The notes: generated by a model not told the origin, from the sequence alone. A stretch of 64,000 nucleotides of DNA from Argyresthia goedartella (GCA_949825045.1 OX463810.1:38140201-38204200), one strand, 5' to 3'; shown: positions 21,901 through 33,420, numbered from the stretch's first letter. Translations and numbers: made by a program.

Positions 21901-22111
21901 GGCAGAATTCAGCGTAGGCGACATTGTCCTAAAACGTGCTTATGTCTTGAGTGATAAAGACAAGTACTTTAGTAAAAAGTTAGCGCCCAAATATACCAAA
22001 TGTCGCGTCTCCGCTAAGAAATCACCCTTGGTATACATTTTAGAGGATATGACGGGAAAGGACTTAGGCACCTGGCATGTTAAGGATCTAAAACTAGTTA
22101 AGAATATTTAG
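18890..22111 (+). CDS. pol: Pol polyprotein: protease, RT, RNase H, integrase
   Basis: The 1073-codon frame is -1 relative to gag. The true start is probably by frameshift near 18914 rather than at the ATG at 18890. By residue from that ATG, the protease has DSG at 72-74. Reverse transcriptase has FCLDSRKLN and the YLDD active site at 381-384. RNase H has HTDAS near 532. Integrase has its HHCC zinc domain from H726 and a catalytic triad D796, D856 and E892 with the expected 35-residue spacing. A C-terminal domain ends just before the stop. Nothing is broken. Pol copies element RNA and inserts the cDNA. Confidence 0.95.
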   Translation: MYSYRSKKLISQNWDGSKGHFDRVDFEKWLQTLRNFFSSFRVASILDSKPTKDSRPYISVRIGDIPASGLLDSGSAVTILGNDSHKLLSDHGLKVFTDDCISVTAAGGQSLQSIGYINLPIHFEEQFHIIKGYVLPNVDSPLILGIDFWRIFNICPKYLGSITLSNSSLAEISIDKNETFIQSYDNLSDSQKSTADSIVSQFQEISTDSMGLGRTSLITHHIDTGDSQPIRQRYYRMSPEKQRILVEQVDEMLALDVVEPCESAWSSPVLIVYKKNGQPRFCLDSRKLNSVTKKDAYNLPYITEILDNLRDAKFLSSVDLSKAFWQIPIAPEDQDKTAFYVPGRGTLRFKTTAFGLTNAPATQQRLVDLLFGNFDLKAFAYLDDIIIISSSFEEHVSLLLGVLHKLKQANLSINLEKCKFFRNELKYLGYVVDAHGLRTDPEKVEAILNFPTPTKKKKDLKRFLGTATWYRRFVPNFSTIAGPLNQLTSSKKNAPKFQWTTEADDAFNKLKECLVSAPVLSCPNYDLPFEVHTDASNFGIGAMLTQTIDGKEHPIAYMSRALSGSEKNYSITERETLAVLTALEHWRCYLENGKTFTVYTDHSALKWFLSLDNPTGRLARWCVRLSAFNFELKHRRGVDNVIPDALSRAFPCASISTVNSNLTTTDTWYKNIYNGCLEKPNLFPNYLIEGGALYRHSKNKCEMISEFSWKEVVPKELRDSVIEENHADPTAAHLGIFKTYRRLLLRYYWPGMHQDVVRFVGSCSKCLTYKPQNHPTLGTMGRPKQCSRPFQMISIDFIGPLPVSRKQNSYILVVTCCFSKYCLIFPMRRATSEAVVKALEDSVFLVHGIPQTIFLDNGTQFISSVTNTLFKKYKIPNVFFSPRYTPQVNTVERYNKTIVTCISTYVDNDHRTWDTNIPKIQYAINNSVNEATGYTPSFLVYGRETVTCGSHYTDNDLGEELLFLPRDIYAENLGHLSKYFDKVQASLWHAHKKNTAHYNLRRKEAEFSVGDIVLKRAYVLSDKDKYFSKKLAPKYTKCRVSAKKSPLVYILEDMTGKDLGTWHVKDLKLVKNI
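18908..18992 (+). promoter_or_regulatory. -1 ribosomal frameshift signal: A AAA AAC plus stem
   Basis: In the gag frame the codons read CAA AAA AAC TAA, so A AAA AAC (18908-18914) sits in the exact phase for tandem -1 slippage and the stop follows at once. A perfect 10-bp stem is available downstream: TTCTAAGGGT at 18937-18946 pairs with ACCCTTAGAA at 18983-18992. The spacer of 22 nt is longer than usual, so either this stem or an unseen pseudoknot would act. The phase and heptamer are seen; function is inferred. Confidence 0.8.
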
Positions 22112-22153
22112 AATTAGGTTTTGGATTTTCATTACGTATGAAAACCCTTTACT

Positions 22154-22167
22154 GGGCGAGGGGGTAT
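22154..22167 (+). promoter_or_regulatory. Polypurine tract
   Basis: GGGCGAGGGGG directly precedes TAT and the 3' LTR. It is the expected primer for plus-strand DNA synthesis. Confidence 0.75.
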
Positions 22168-23514
22168 TGTAACGTTGTAAGTTACCGTTGTCTTCACTCT
22201 ATCATTAACTGGTCTTATTTTGAATTTAAGTAGTAATTCTCTTAATAAAACTGCCAAATGAGGCTGGTAATCACAGTATTAATTTTCACGCGCTGTACTA
22301 GCAGCATTCCACTGTTGACAGCTCGCTCGCTCTGCTGTGATTGGCCCGTTTTAAACTGACCAGCCGTGACCGCAACTTGACTTTGCGGCGCCGGCGTCAT
22401 TCCGAAAACTCACTCGGCACTGTGCGCACGTCCGTCCTGCTGGCGCTCTGTAACGGTCCCTTTTTACCGTACGCCGACGAGCGACTCTAAGCAGTGGTTG
22501 CTTGCGTTTAATCATAACGTACTGCTAGTAGTTACGTTTTAGTTTTGTCTGTGCTTCATATTAACCCCGATTGAGGTGAGTGGTGAAAGATACTGTTTTA
22601 AAATCATCTTACCGTTAGGTACTTTCGGGCTTACTCATTTGTGTCCAGAATCATCTCATTTCATTTATTGCTTGTTGCGTTTTATTCCTTTTAGACTCGC
22701 TAATTATTATTTCGCGATATTCACATCGCATTGTAACGCAAATTGCTACCCGCTTTTAGACACGCGTTAGTGTGTCTTGGCTTCTTATAGAATGTCTGGA
22801 AAATATGTTCAGCTTACTAAATTATACTAGCTACCTTTTTGTGTGGAAATTGTTGATTGTTGCCGGCAGATTTCATATTTGGGCATTTCATAAAATGTCC
22901 GGATTGTTTGCATAATGTCCCAAGTGAGGTCTGCCGATAAACAAATAAATATCCTTTTTTCATATATAGAAATAATTAATGTTACCGGCAGATTGCGCAT
23001 TTGGACATTTTGTAGAATGTCCGATTATTTGTAAAATGTCCCAAGTGGGGTCTGCCGATAACAAATATGAATGCTTGCTTGTTTTTATTCCTAGCACTGT
23101 ATTTTCCTTTGTATATGTAACTCCGTTCTGATTGTTACCACCACGACAACACTATTCTTTTCTTGGCGGGTGGAGCATTCGGACGGAGTGCAGTAACAGA
23201 TGTTAAAGGAGGAACGGTTTCGAATTCCAGTTCGGGGTTCCTGGCACCTCTTCGGGATCACCGCTTTTCCTGACTACCCTACGGTTTCCCGGTTCCTGAC
23301 ACCGCTTCGGGCTAACCTGCTTCCCTGCTCCGGCTGCATTCGGACCGTTACTTCTCCGACGTCAGCGGCACTCCGACTACGGCAAAACCCGCAGGGAAGA
23401 TTCGTTGCTGCGTAACCAGGGTCAGACTACATTTGAAGAACCCACGTTAAATAAAATTTCTTGTTGGCTACCTATTTGGAATCTTTTTATTCCTCTCCAA
23501 GTAGGGACGTCACA
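22168..23514 (+). repeat. 3' LTR
   Basis: This is 1347 bp, offset by exactly 6377 bp from the 5' LTR with no indel. It carries the same duplicated dyad module at 22863-23057. Confidence 0.95.
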
Positions 23515-23612
23515 CCCCTGTCACGCAAAATGAGATATTGAATCACTAGCTAAGTGGCACAGTTGAGCCTCTGCCACCCAGTATGGGAAAAGGCGTGACG
23601 CTATGTTAAATA
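23515..23612 (+). repeat. SINE-like repeat, right part
   Basis: This continues the repeat begun at 15704: CCCCTGTCACGCAAAATG, a lineage-typical GCCTCTGCCACCC, and GGGAAAAGGCGTGACGCTA. The same order is seen at 40900-41010. Confidence 0.75.
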
Positions 23613-24249
23613 ACCTGTTATATACACGATGACTTAATCGATGATCAGGTACCAATTTTTCTAACTCAGTTATTGCTGGCGGTCACGTAAAAGTCGTTAT
23701 TAGCTACATGAAATCATTTAAACTGTTTTCTATGATTACTTTTATCAAATATACATTTTTCTATGATAACTTTTATTTTGAAATCAAGATCTTCCTAGTC
23801 ACTCTGCTAATCTCTATCTGTGAGCTTACATCATCTTTCATAGTTTAAGGGTAATGACAATTAATGTACCTATCTAAGTGGGTTTATTAATTATGTTTCA
23901 ACTTTTGATTAATTGAAGATTGAGGTAATTTTAGCTAGATTTTTTCCTGATCACCACCGTCCGTGTCCCAAGTCACCGTGTATTTGAGAGTCATCTGTAG
24001 ATTAAATTTCCTAATTTTGTGTCTATTCACCCCAAATTCAAATGACAATTCAAATCATCCCTCATTTACGGACCGTGACGCGGTGACGTCCATACAATTT
24101 TTCGTAACGACTTGGTTCCGACAAATTCCGACAAAGGCGCCATTTTCTTTGCTTCAAAACAAAATGGAGTTCAGTACGGGATGCCGCGCCGTACCTTCTA
24201 TGTATATATTAATGTTGTAAGGTTTTCTTTTGTCGATTCAAATTTCAGT
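23613..24249. other. Gene-free stretch
   Basis: AT-rich sequence without recognisable motifs. The short frames at 23963-24468 lack domains and overlap the repeat that follows. Confidence 0.35.
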
Positions 24250-24495
24250 TTTTTTTTTGAAATGGCGATGATAAGTATGGGGTTTGTCAAAGTAAAAACA
24301 ATATATCGCCAAACGGTTCGACGGATTTTAAGGATGAGGTGTCGGTGGATTTATGGAGACTGTGTGAGTGGCATGGGCAATATAATTTTAGTAAAAAGTT
24401 GTATTTTAGATCGCAAAATTACCTTACAAAGTTATTGGTGCGGCTACTTTCATAATGCATGTAGGTAACCAGGTGCATTAATAAATTTGTATGTT
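24250..24495 (+). repeat. Dispersed non-coding repeat, copy 2
   Basis: Same orientation and order of conserved blocks as 15030-15245 (AAATGGCG.AGATG-like start, TTATGGAGACTGTG, AAGTTATTGGTGCG, CAGGTGCATTAATAAATTTG). Confidence 0.6.
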
Positions 24496-25019
24496 AGAAG
24501 TTCAGCTTTCAACGTTCAACGACTCGCGAAGTAACAAATCACAGAGCCTGTTTTCTTTGGTTCTTTCTTAGCAGTACTGAGCGATGCCCCTAGATGGCGC
24601 GGCATGTATTTGTTTCGTATTATGTTTGTGTATGCCTCTGCAATACCGTCTAGGAAAACTAACAGTAGGGCTTAAACTTAGTGAAAATGTCTCTGGTTAA
24701 TTTAAACAATAAAAGTACAAAAAAAACCATCAGTCAAAAGTCCCGAAAGGAATATTGACAACTCTACGTTGGATTGACAAAATCATATTGGCACTTTCTC
24801 TTAGAGTGCGTTTCAGATAACTTATCCCTTCGCCGTAACGTTGGTAGCAAGGTAACCAGTGTTGATAGCTTTTGAAAAATGTCTTATCCAAAAGTTAGGG
24901 AGAAAATATCATAACTAACTCATACTATAAATGTTCATATACGTTTCCGATTGTCATGGGTATCATTTGTATTTAAGTTATCATTTACCGTGGCATTTCT
25001 AGAAATATTATATAGTATT

Positions 25020-25925
25020 TGAATTTTATAAATTAAAATTTTCGTTGCCTAATATTAGGAACAACAACTTAGCTATTGTCTTGAATAAAGAAAATGTGGA
25101 ATATGTAAATGAAACAATATGCTTGGGGATCACTATCGACCCAAGGTTACAATGGGACCCTCATTTAAATGCGTTATCTGCAAGGCTCAGCTCGGCGGCA
25201 TACGCAGTCAGAAAGATTCGTCAACTGACTGACGTTGCTACTGCCAGACTTGTTGTGGGGTCAAGCTGCTAACATAAATAGCATCTTTGTGTTAAAGAAG
25301 AGGGCGATACGTTTCATATATAAATTGCGTGGTCGCGTTTCCCTTAGAGAATTGTTTAAAGAAATTGATATCCTCACGGTACATATTTGAAAACATCTTG
25401 TATGTCCAGAAGAACAAAACGCTATTTCCGAAAAAAAACTGATATGCATAATATATATCCTAGAAAATAAAAATAAAATAGCGCACCCAAAATTTAGACT
25501 GTGTAAGATAAAGAATTCATTCATGGGGAACTGAATTCGCTTCTATAATAAAATACCAGATGATATTTTAAATATGTCCCATTCCCAATTTAAAACTAAA
25601 TTTAAAAATATGTTATATTCTAAGGCCTACTATACGATAAATGATTACTTAGATGATAAAAACGTCTGGTCAACTGTTGTTCCAAATCAGTGGCATCTAT
25701 TCCGATTGTAATTATTACTTATTTATGATTCTTTATATATTTAAAAGAAAAATACAAAAGATACATACGACTCCTGTGGAGTTTCTTCTGGCCGTTCTTC
25801 TCTACAGCGTGCGTACACTGGTAGTGAACGTGCCATCCATAATAGCTTTGATGTTGAAAAATGATTTGTAAAAATCTTAATTCCAAAAAAATATGTTTGA
25901 CTTTTTGACTTTTGACTTTTGATTA
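25020..25925 (+). mobile_element. LINE C-terminal fragment (CR1/Jockey-like)
   Basis: The frame at 25045-25272 reads CLGITIDPRLQWDPHLN and SSAAYAVRKIRQL, the conserved segment just after the RT domain. Further pieces follow out of frame to about 25700 (KRAIRFIYKL, YYTINDYLDDKNVW). It ends with TTTGACTTTTTGACTTTTGA, a simple-repeat tail typical of these LINEs. The copy is 5'-truncated and frameshifted. Confidence 0.75.
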
Positions 25926-26734
25926 CCATGGTTTAAAATCGTGATGCCTCATAATTTCGTATTGTGACGAAGATGTAGCTACTAACAAACCTGCATCTGC
26001 AGCCTATTTTCTTGGAAGCGGGGCATTGTGATTTGAGTCTTGCAACCAGATATTGCTTTCCCCATTTTTTTACAGTTGTGCAATACAGCCAACCTAACGG
26101 CGAAGGACAAGTCATTTACAAAGCACTTTACTACTTTATCTGAGTAATAGTTTGTGTATGCGGCCATATATGTAATCTCGTTGGCATCTTCATACTGCTT
26201 GTTAACTTGTTGTTGTGAAACGTATATGTCTCACACGGTAACAGCAAATATTGTTCTTAGGTAGGTAGTCATCCCGTAGTACTCGTATCCTAAAGTAATC
26301 ATTTGCATCTCGTTCAGATGATAACAAAGAATTCTAGCACGAGCACGATATTAAGGTTTTCTTTATATTAAATATTGTGAAGGTATGTCTATGTCGTGGC
26401 CATATCATAGAATTGATCATTTCAAGATGTGGCCAACCATGGTTGGAAAAGAAGGAACATTAAACAAATACATATTTTAGGGAAAAACAATGTAGCGTAA
26501 ATCTTTGTCTACACATGTGTAAACATGAGTTCTTCCGACATGTATATAAGGGTGTCCCGAATAACGCAAGAGCTCTTGAAATTTGCTTAATCAGTCGTAG
26601 ATTACCAAAATAACGGTAAAAATAAATAAAACAAGTTTTCAGGGCTCTTTAAAAAGTTTTAAAAATCAGTAGAGCCCTGAATACATAAGTTCGAGTTAAA
26701 CTATCACAGGAGGAGAGGTATAATAAATATAGTA
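25926..26734. other. Gene-poor stretch with a partial MITE
   Basis: At 26390-26440 the words GTCGTGGCCATATCATAGAA and TGATCATTTCA match the left part of the MITE at 33421-33721. No gene is supported in the rest. Confidence 0.4.
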
Positions 26735-29700
26735 AGGTAAGTGCGCTAAATAAGGACCACCTTAATTAAAAAATAATGTATTAATATTACTAATGATATT
26801 ATGAATAAAAACATGTTTTTAGAAGAATATTTGCTTTATTGGGATAAAGAAAAAGTACAAATGTTGGTGAAACATATGAGATGTGAATTTAATTTAGTTA
26901 TTTTAAAAAAAGCTTATTGTGGACCTTATTAAACCACGGTATTTTAAAAGGGGCCACTTTCCAACTTATAATTTAAGATATGAAATCAAGAAAAAAATAC
27001 AAAATATTACTTTTTTCTAGCATACATCAACTTTTGGCATCAAAAATATATAAATTAAATGTTTAATTAACAGAAAAACTAAATAATGGACCTTATTAAA
27101 CTCACAGAAACAAAACTATTTCGAAAACACTTTAAACATGTATATTTTAAACAAAGAATATACATTTTTAACAAACTATTGGCAACTCTTTTTAAATCTT
27201 TTCAAAAACAATAAAAATAAACATTGGAAAGATAATACTGGCCCTTATTACACTTATGAAAAGTAATTTTGAGATCACACATAAAAAATAATGAGATCAG
27301 TCTGTCCTTCCTTGGATGATTCTCTATAAACGGATCAGTCATTCAGATCATAAATGTCTAATTATAATTACAGAATAAGCAATCAAAATCAACGTCATCT
27401 TTCGTAAGGCCCAAACATTCCTCGTGGTACCATCTTTGGCATGTTGGGCATTGTCGCATGTCTTCAAAATTTTCTGTGAAACAAGCATAGCAGTACCATT
27501 TATCATCTGCATGGTTCCCTTTGTTTTTACCTTTAATAGCTCCACTATTTTTCGTTTGACATGCCTTTCCTTTTTTATTTGTGCATTCTTTCTTTGAGTT
27601 TGCCTTCTTGCTAGGTTAGTCCTTACTTTTTACTTCCTTACGTTTCTGTTCGTTTTCTTTTACTTTCTTTTTCTGGATGTCTTTTCTGTTTTCTCTTTCT
27701 GTAAACAAATCTTTCGTCACTATCCGGGGTTTATAATTGATGGCTTTACGCCTTGGTGTATTCTTCACGATACCTAAATTTGGTGTCGGTATTAGTTGTC
27801 GGAATTCAGTTTTAGTGCTTTTCTGAGACTTCAACCTGACTAATGGAACCTCGTCTTCTGAATCGTCTTCTGTAGAAGAATGTTCCCGCCTTCTTTTGTT
27901 GATGTTTAAAAATGAAGATACATCGACAGGTTTAATGGGAGTACGTTCTTTTCTTCGCGCCGCAGCCACGATATCGTCATCTTCAGAAGAGCTATATATT
28001 TGGCTATATAGCGGCTGACGTTTATGAGGCGAAAACGTCATATTGACGGAAGGATCGGAGCTGTAAGTAATCGGTCTTCTGATTGCAGCGCTAGGCGTAT
28101 TTGATTCAGATTCTTCATAACCAGAATCTGTTGTGGTGTAGTCAACCAAACGTTTCTTTACTCCAACACTGCTAACAGGAGAAGGTAGGCTATAGTTTTG
28201 TATTAAAGACGGCGAGCCATCAATAATGGTCTCGTCCGAATCACTGCTATGGCTCCGTGTTGCGCGCTGGGCTCTCAAGCCTGAAGGGCCAGGAGTCGGA
28301 GACACTTGCGACTGGTCTAGTTCTCCGACCTGGTTTTCTTGCATCGGGTGATTGGTCGGTATTTACGGTTGATAGGCTTCATCTGGAATGGCATTTGGGT
28401 CAAAAGGATAAAGCCCGGTAGCTTTAAACCCGTTGACAATATTGGAATGGGTCATACATTTAGACCATATTTTGCTTAAGATGGAATTGAATCTGGCTTT
28501 GGTAATTGTTCTGCCGGGGTATTGGTACAGATATGATAAAGCTTCTTCATCCCAGTAAACCTCAAATGATTTGTTGACACTTCTGTCAAGTGGCTGGAGC
28601 CAGTGAGTGGTGTGGGTGGCAAACAGTATAAAACTATATTTTCTTTCTCCGCTGCGTCTACAATACTATAATCTAAGTGGCAAGAAGCGCCATCAACAAC
28701 AAGTAAACACTTGCCGGGAGTTTTGTACTTTCCCAAGTGATGGATGAATTCTGTGAACAGAGACGTTGTCATGGACCCTTTTGTTGCCATTCGTACCAAT
28801 GATCCAGATGGCAAATTATCATTGAATTCTGGCTTCATTCTCTTCCCCTTAAACAGTATCATCGGCGGGATAGCAGTGCCTACTGCATTTACGCACATGG
28901 CAATATTTACGTTTTCTGCGTGCTCTGGTGCAACCAAGGGCACATTTTTAGCCCCTTTTTCTGCTAAGACCACTGGTTGATTATGTATGGTTAACCTACA
29001 ACCTTTTTCATCCATATTATATAGACGTCCGGGGATCTCTCTAATCAGTTCTTCGTATATTTTTTTATATTCGTTAAAGTGCTGATTTACGATTGGTTTA
29101 TTAACTTTCTGAGCCCTTCCTGGATTTAAGATCTGTACCTTTCGCTTTGATATAACGGAGTTTCGCTTCAAATACAATTTTAACCAATCGTTTCCTGCTC
29201 GTTTTTTGGAGCGATTAAATTTGTTTGGAATGTCATTTTCGTCACAAAAAACGTAAGCTTGGTGTCGAATTGATTTTGGTTTTAACGGTAAGCCTACAGC
29301 AGCAAGTCTTTTTATTCGCGTGGCCAAATCAGTCTCTTGCTCTGTTGTTAAAATTGTACGACGCCCAATTTGTTTTTCGACTTTGCCACTTTTCAAATGA
29401 TTGACTAAAGTTCTTCTGGGAATAGAATAACGCGCGGCTGCTGCACGTTGTGACATTCCTCCCCGGACGGCAGTCATAGCATCTTCTAGTTGTTTCAGTG
29501 TCCACGAACCTCGTTTCTTCTTAGGAGGTGGTTCCATGATCCTGTACAAGCAAAATAAGCTTTTGCAAAAGATATCAAGCAAGCAAAACATAATTAGAGA
29601 TTCACGAATTCTGACCCTTTTTTTGGAAACTTTAATACTTGACTTTTTTAACTTTCAACAAAGAAATGATAAAAAGAAATGAAATATATCTTGTCTCCCA

Positions 29701-30216
29701 AACGCCTAAACCAAATTAAAAAGAAAAAAAACAGGTATTTTAAGCAATTAATTATCTTAGTGTGATTGGAAAGTAATATTTTCATATGTTTAATAAGAGC
29801 CGGCCCATTTACCCGCCTCGAAGGTGGCCCTTATTAGGCTTTGCAACGAATCATGCGAGACTCTTTAAAAATGTATGTATTTATTAATGAAAAGTCAAAA
29901 CTTACCTTGATTAGACAACACTATTAACTTAAATTTATTGTTTTATGTTGAAAAACACAGAAAACAGCGTATTTTTGACAATATTTCTATATTTTCACAA
30001 AAAAATAATAGTAACACGGTAACGCTCGTCTAACGCTCGCGATGAATGCGTGGCAACTGACAAGATGGCGGCCCGTGGGCTACGTGCCCTATAAGATTAG
30101 CGTTGCTATTGGTCCTTTCTAAGTGTGCGTGAGTTGAAACATGTAAAACGTTTGAGACCGTGTTTTTCTGAGAGTGGCCCTTAATAGACTGTGGCCCTTA
30201 CTACACGCAGGTACCT
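26735..30216 (-). mobile_element. Pogo/Tigger-like DNA transposon, decayed
   Basis: The ends form 26-bp imperfect TIRs: AGGTAAGTGCGCTAAATAAG... on the left and its counterpart at 30191-30216 in reverse complement, matching at 19 of 26 positions. TA flanks both sides (26733-26734 and 30217-30218), the target duplication expected of this superfamily. The words GG(A/C)CCTTATTA recur inside both ends (near 26917, 27088, 27240, 29825, 30175), like subterminal transposase-binding repeats. The transposase gene between them is on the minus strand and broken. Confidence 0.85.
27350..29537 (-). pseudogene. Pogo-like transposase with C-terminal zinc finger (broken)
   Basis: The protein would start MEPPPKKKRGSW, followed by a psq-type helix-turn-helix (QRAAAARYSIPRRTL), a CENP-B-like DNA-binding region and a DDE domain with LYNMDEKG (first Asp) and LLVVDGASCH (second Asp). 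A 1-bp frame loss near 28612-28620 puts the third catalytic segment (LQPLDRS) in another frame. In-frame stops lie at 28363-28365 and 27616-27618. The tail is serine-rich and ends in a PHD-like cysteine cluster (WYCYACF, CPTCQRWYHEECL). It is therefore a dead copy of an unusual transposase with a chromatin-reader-like tail. Confidence 0.85.
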
Positions 30217-30474
30217 TAGTGTTAAATTAAACTAAATTTAAATTCAGCCGGTACCAAATGATAAAGCGGGTTCCACTTGCATTTTAATAGTTTAATCGAA
30301 TCTCAATCTCAATATTTTCGTACTCTCCTTTTTAATCCCTTTATTTTGATACGTCCCTCTAGGGTCTTGATAAAAAAATTGTTGACCCGCACATTAAAGC
30401 AAATAAAAAAGAGCCATTTTTATGTATCTAGTGACATTCATGCGATCAAGGCGAATCTAATGACGTATCATTTA

Positions 30475-32090
30475 TCAAAATCGGTTGAGCTGTTGAGTAG
30501 TTACGAGGGGACACTGGAACAGACATACTACAGTCTGGGCTATGATTTGTAGATCAGTCCAGGTATTGGCATCAAATAGGAGTACAGTGTCATCGGCATG
30601 AGTAATAATGGAACCGTTTGTGAGGGATATGTTACATAGGTCATTGATAAAGACAAGGAAAAGGATCGGTCCTAGGATACTACCTTGAGGAACACCATAG
30701 GATATCTCTAGCTCATCACTAAGACATTCGCCTATTTTTACAGTCTGTAATCTCTCTGTAAGGTAGGAACGGAAAAGATCAAGTTGGGTGTCTCTGACTC
30801 CTATTGAGGAGAGCTTGTTGAGAAGAGCGGGGAGAGGAACAGTATCAAAGGCCTTTGCCAAATCTAGAAATATAGCTAGTGTTTTTTTTATTATTATTTA
30901 AATGATTGACTATTGTATTTGTTAATCGGAGAACAGCATCTGTAGTGGAGATGTGGCGACGAAAGCCAAATTGATGTGGGGAAATTAAGTTTTTATTTTC
31001 AAGATAGGGCAGAAATCTCCAATTTATCAGGCGTTCCAGAATTTTGGAAAGAGACGGAAGAACTGCTATTGGACGATAGTTGTTAGGGGAGGACCTATCT
31101 CCGCTCTTGAAGATTGGATGGATGATAGCCTTTTTAAGAGCACTGGGAAAAACGCCATGTTCAAAGCAGAGATTGAAAATATGGCTGAGAAAAGGAGCCA
31201 GTTGGTTTGAGTACCGTTTGAGGATTACAGACGAGATACCGTCCCAGCCGGTGGCAGCGTGTGGTTTTAATGTCCGGATTGAGGTTATTATTTCATCTGG
31301 CTCGGTGTGGATGAGAGCAAAAGAGGAGGTTGTTGATGGAAGAGATTGTGTTTGAGATATTCGCGCAGATTGGGAATTTTTAATTAAATCGTCAGCTAGG
31401 TTCTTTCCTATATTTACAAAAAAACTATTAACATTGTTACAGGAGACTTTTGACGGTAAGGATGATAAAATTAACTGAGAGGGTATGGATTTGGGTTTAG
31501 TAGTATTTGATATTTTTATAATAGTATTCCAAATAAGTTTTGAGTTTTTTCCAGCTTTTTGAAGTTCTGAGGATTCGAATTGTCTCTTAAGTTTCTTTAG
31601 TAATTTTGTACTAAAGTTTCGGTATCTTATATACGTTGTTTTGAAGACTTCATTATTCGGGTTTGTTTTTGTGTAATCTATCACGATTACGGATACAACG
31701 TAGTAAACCGGGGGTAATCCAGGGTTTTTTAATTGTGTGCTTTCTGGGAATGTTTTTGGTGGTGGTATTCGTAGTTATGATATTAGATAGGGTGGATATT
31801 AGAACGTTTGTGGCGGTTTCGGGATCTAACATGGAAAATATAGGGGTAAGATCCGACTTTTCAAAATCTTTGTCTAAGTTATTGTAATTTATTGTTGAAG
31901 ATAAAGTGGGTGATAAGTTTCTGGTGGGTTTTAGGTCCAAGGTAAATAAAATTGGGCAGTGATCGGTTGGATTGGTATCAAGGATTATGGTTTGTGTAGG
32001 TAGACGTGATCTCAGTATAATGTGATCAAGACAGCTATTTTCTCGGGTGGGTAGGTCGTGTGCTGGGAGAAGAAAGAATGCCCACGACAT
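30475..32090 (-). mobile_element. Broken LINE: endonuclease end, linker and RT
   Basis: Reading down the minus strand, 32090-31653 has the endonuclease C-terminus (CLDHIILRS, DTNPTDHCPI). Next, 31684-30845 has the linker and RT fingers (NNYRPIAVLPSLSKILERLI, HQFGFRRHISTTDAV). Finally 30861-30475 has AKAFDTV, YGVPQGSILGPILFL and the active-site ADDTVLL. Frame changes occur at about 31665 and 30850. Both ends are truncated. The layout is Jockey/CR1-like. Confidence 0.85.
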
Positions 32091-32489
32091 ATATCTATAT
32101 ATTTGCCTGCCTAACCTACTGCAGAAAGCAGACTCTATTCTAGACTTTATAGGACGTATTACTTGACGTATGACGAAGAGCGAAGAAGAAACTAAAGTTC
32201 GTCAGCGTCAGACTGACCACATCGATTTCATAATAATAGTTGTCCAGCCAGAAGCATGTCCATACGCACTAACATATTAAAAGGTTAGATACTATTTAGG
32301 TAATATTTCTCTGTAGGTATCAGAAGATTCACATAAGACGTTGAATTAGTCTAGCCATCATTCGCTCGTCATCACTGCTGGGTATACCGACCTATAAAAA
32401 AGAAGATACAAATCTGATCGAACGGTCCAATATGTATGAAGGAGTGCAAAATAAAGTTGCTCTCATCAAATCGGTTTGGTGGTGAAAGT

Positions 32490-32665
32490 TGTTTCAATTT
32501 CAATATACTTTATTGCACGGTAAATAATGGAAAAAAAATACTCGAGCACTTATGCGCGAAGGCGAGCTCATCTCTAAAAAGAAATTTCTTTCAGAAAACC
32601 TAGGCATGATAGGAGCTTTTGCTAGTAAGGGCAGTCTGGTACACAATAAATAAAATAACTTCCTA
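32490..32665 (-). repeat. LINE 3'-end-like repeat, copy 1
   Basis: Shared words with 39845-39965 include AAGGCGAGCT.ATCTCTAAAA, AGATTTCTT-like and GCATGATAGGA. ATACTTTATTGCACGG at 32503-32518 marks the probable 3' terminus of a LINE in reverse orientation. Confidence 0.5.
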
Positions 32666-33420
32666 CTAACGTAACATTATAATAAAGGTAATATTGTGAA
32701 CGTTATTGAACGTTATCTGTCATATACATATATCAACGTATAATATTTATTTATATATATTAACAAAATACTTACACACTTAAACTTAACATGGAATAGA
32801 GAGGGGATGCAGTTTCAATATGTTCTTGAAAATGAAAATGTGGACTATCTCTAATAGCTCGGATGGCCCTTAAGCTGAACGAGTGTTCGTAAGCAACAGT
32901 GTTTTGCTGAGGAGTTGAGAGAAGAGACACCGTGTGGGATCTGCGATTCCTGTCCCTGGAGAAAAGGAACTCGAAAAGTTCACGAAAATGACAAGGTAGC
33001 TAAGATTTCTCAAGATATTAAAAAGGTAGATGAGAATGGGCATACCACGGCGAAGACGAACCGGAAGCCACCCCTAGCTCCTTGCGATAACGGGAGACAT
33101 GGTCCTACTTGCGCAGCCCAAAGATAAGCCGGATCCCGAGATACTGTTTTTTGTTTAGTATGATGTCCCTGAAAACCCCCTAAAATATGAATACACCTTT
33201 CTGTTACCCCCGAATAGGTCCCTTCTTTAGCACGCCATCGCTAAGGTAAATTAATATATGCCAGTGAACATCGTTCACTGATATATGCACAATTGCACAT
33301 AAGCATTATTTCTTAATTTTACTCTAGTAACATATAGAGAGTGCCAAAAAGGCATTGACGGTTTGTCTAGGCACTGGAGGTTATTTTGACACATTTTGGT
33401 TCATTTAGTAGGGTACACAT
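32666..33420. other. Gene-poor stretch
   Basis: The minus strand near 32770-32890 reads HSFSLRAIRAIRDSPHFHF and may be another LINE C-terminus. The plus-strand frame at 32915-33127 has no known domain and is not called as a gene. Confidence 0.35.

Larger units (their letters stand above)
15791..23514 (+). mobile_element. Intact-looking young Ty3/Gypsy LTR retrotransposon
   Basis: Two 1347-bp LTRs (15791-17137 and 22168-23514) begin TGTAACGTTG and end GACGTCACA, and I saw no difference in the stretches compared. CCCC flanks both sides (15787-15790 and 23515-23518) as a 4-bp target duplication. Inside are a primer-binding site, gag, pol in the -1 frame and a polypurine tract. Pol has protease, RT, RNase H and integrase in the Ty3/Gypsy order. 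No envelope gene fits in the 56 bp between pol and the 3' LTR. Open frames and matching LTRs indicate a recent insertion that could still be active. Confidence 0.95.

Noticed and set aside
32915..33127. 70-aa cysteine-containing frame
   Set aside because: There is no domain, no exon signals and no supporting copy.
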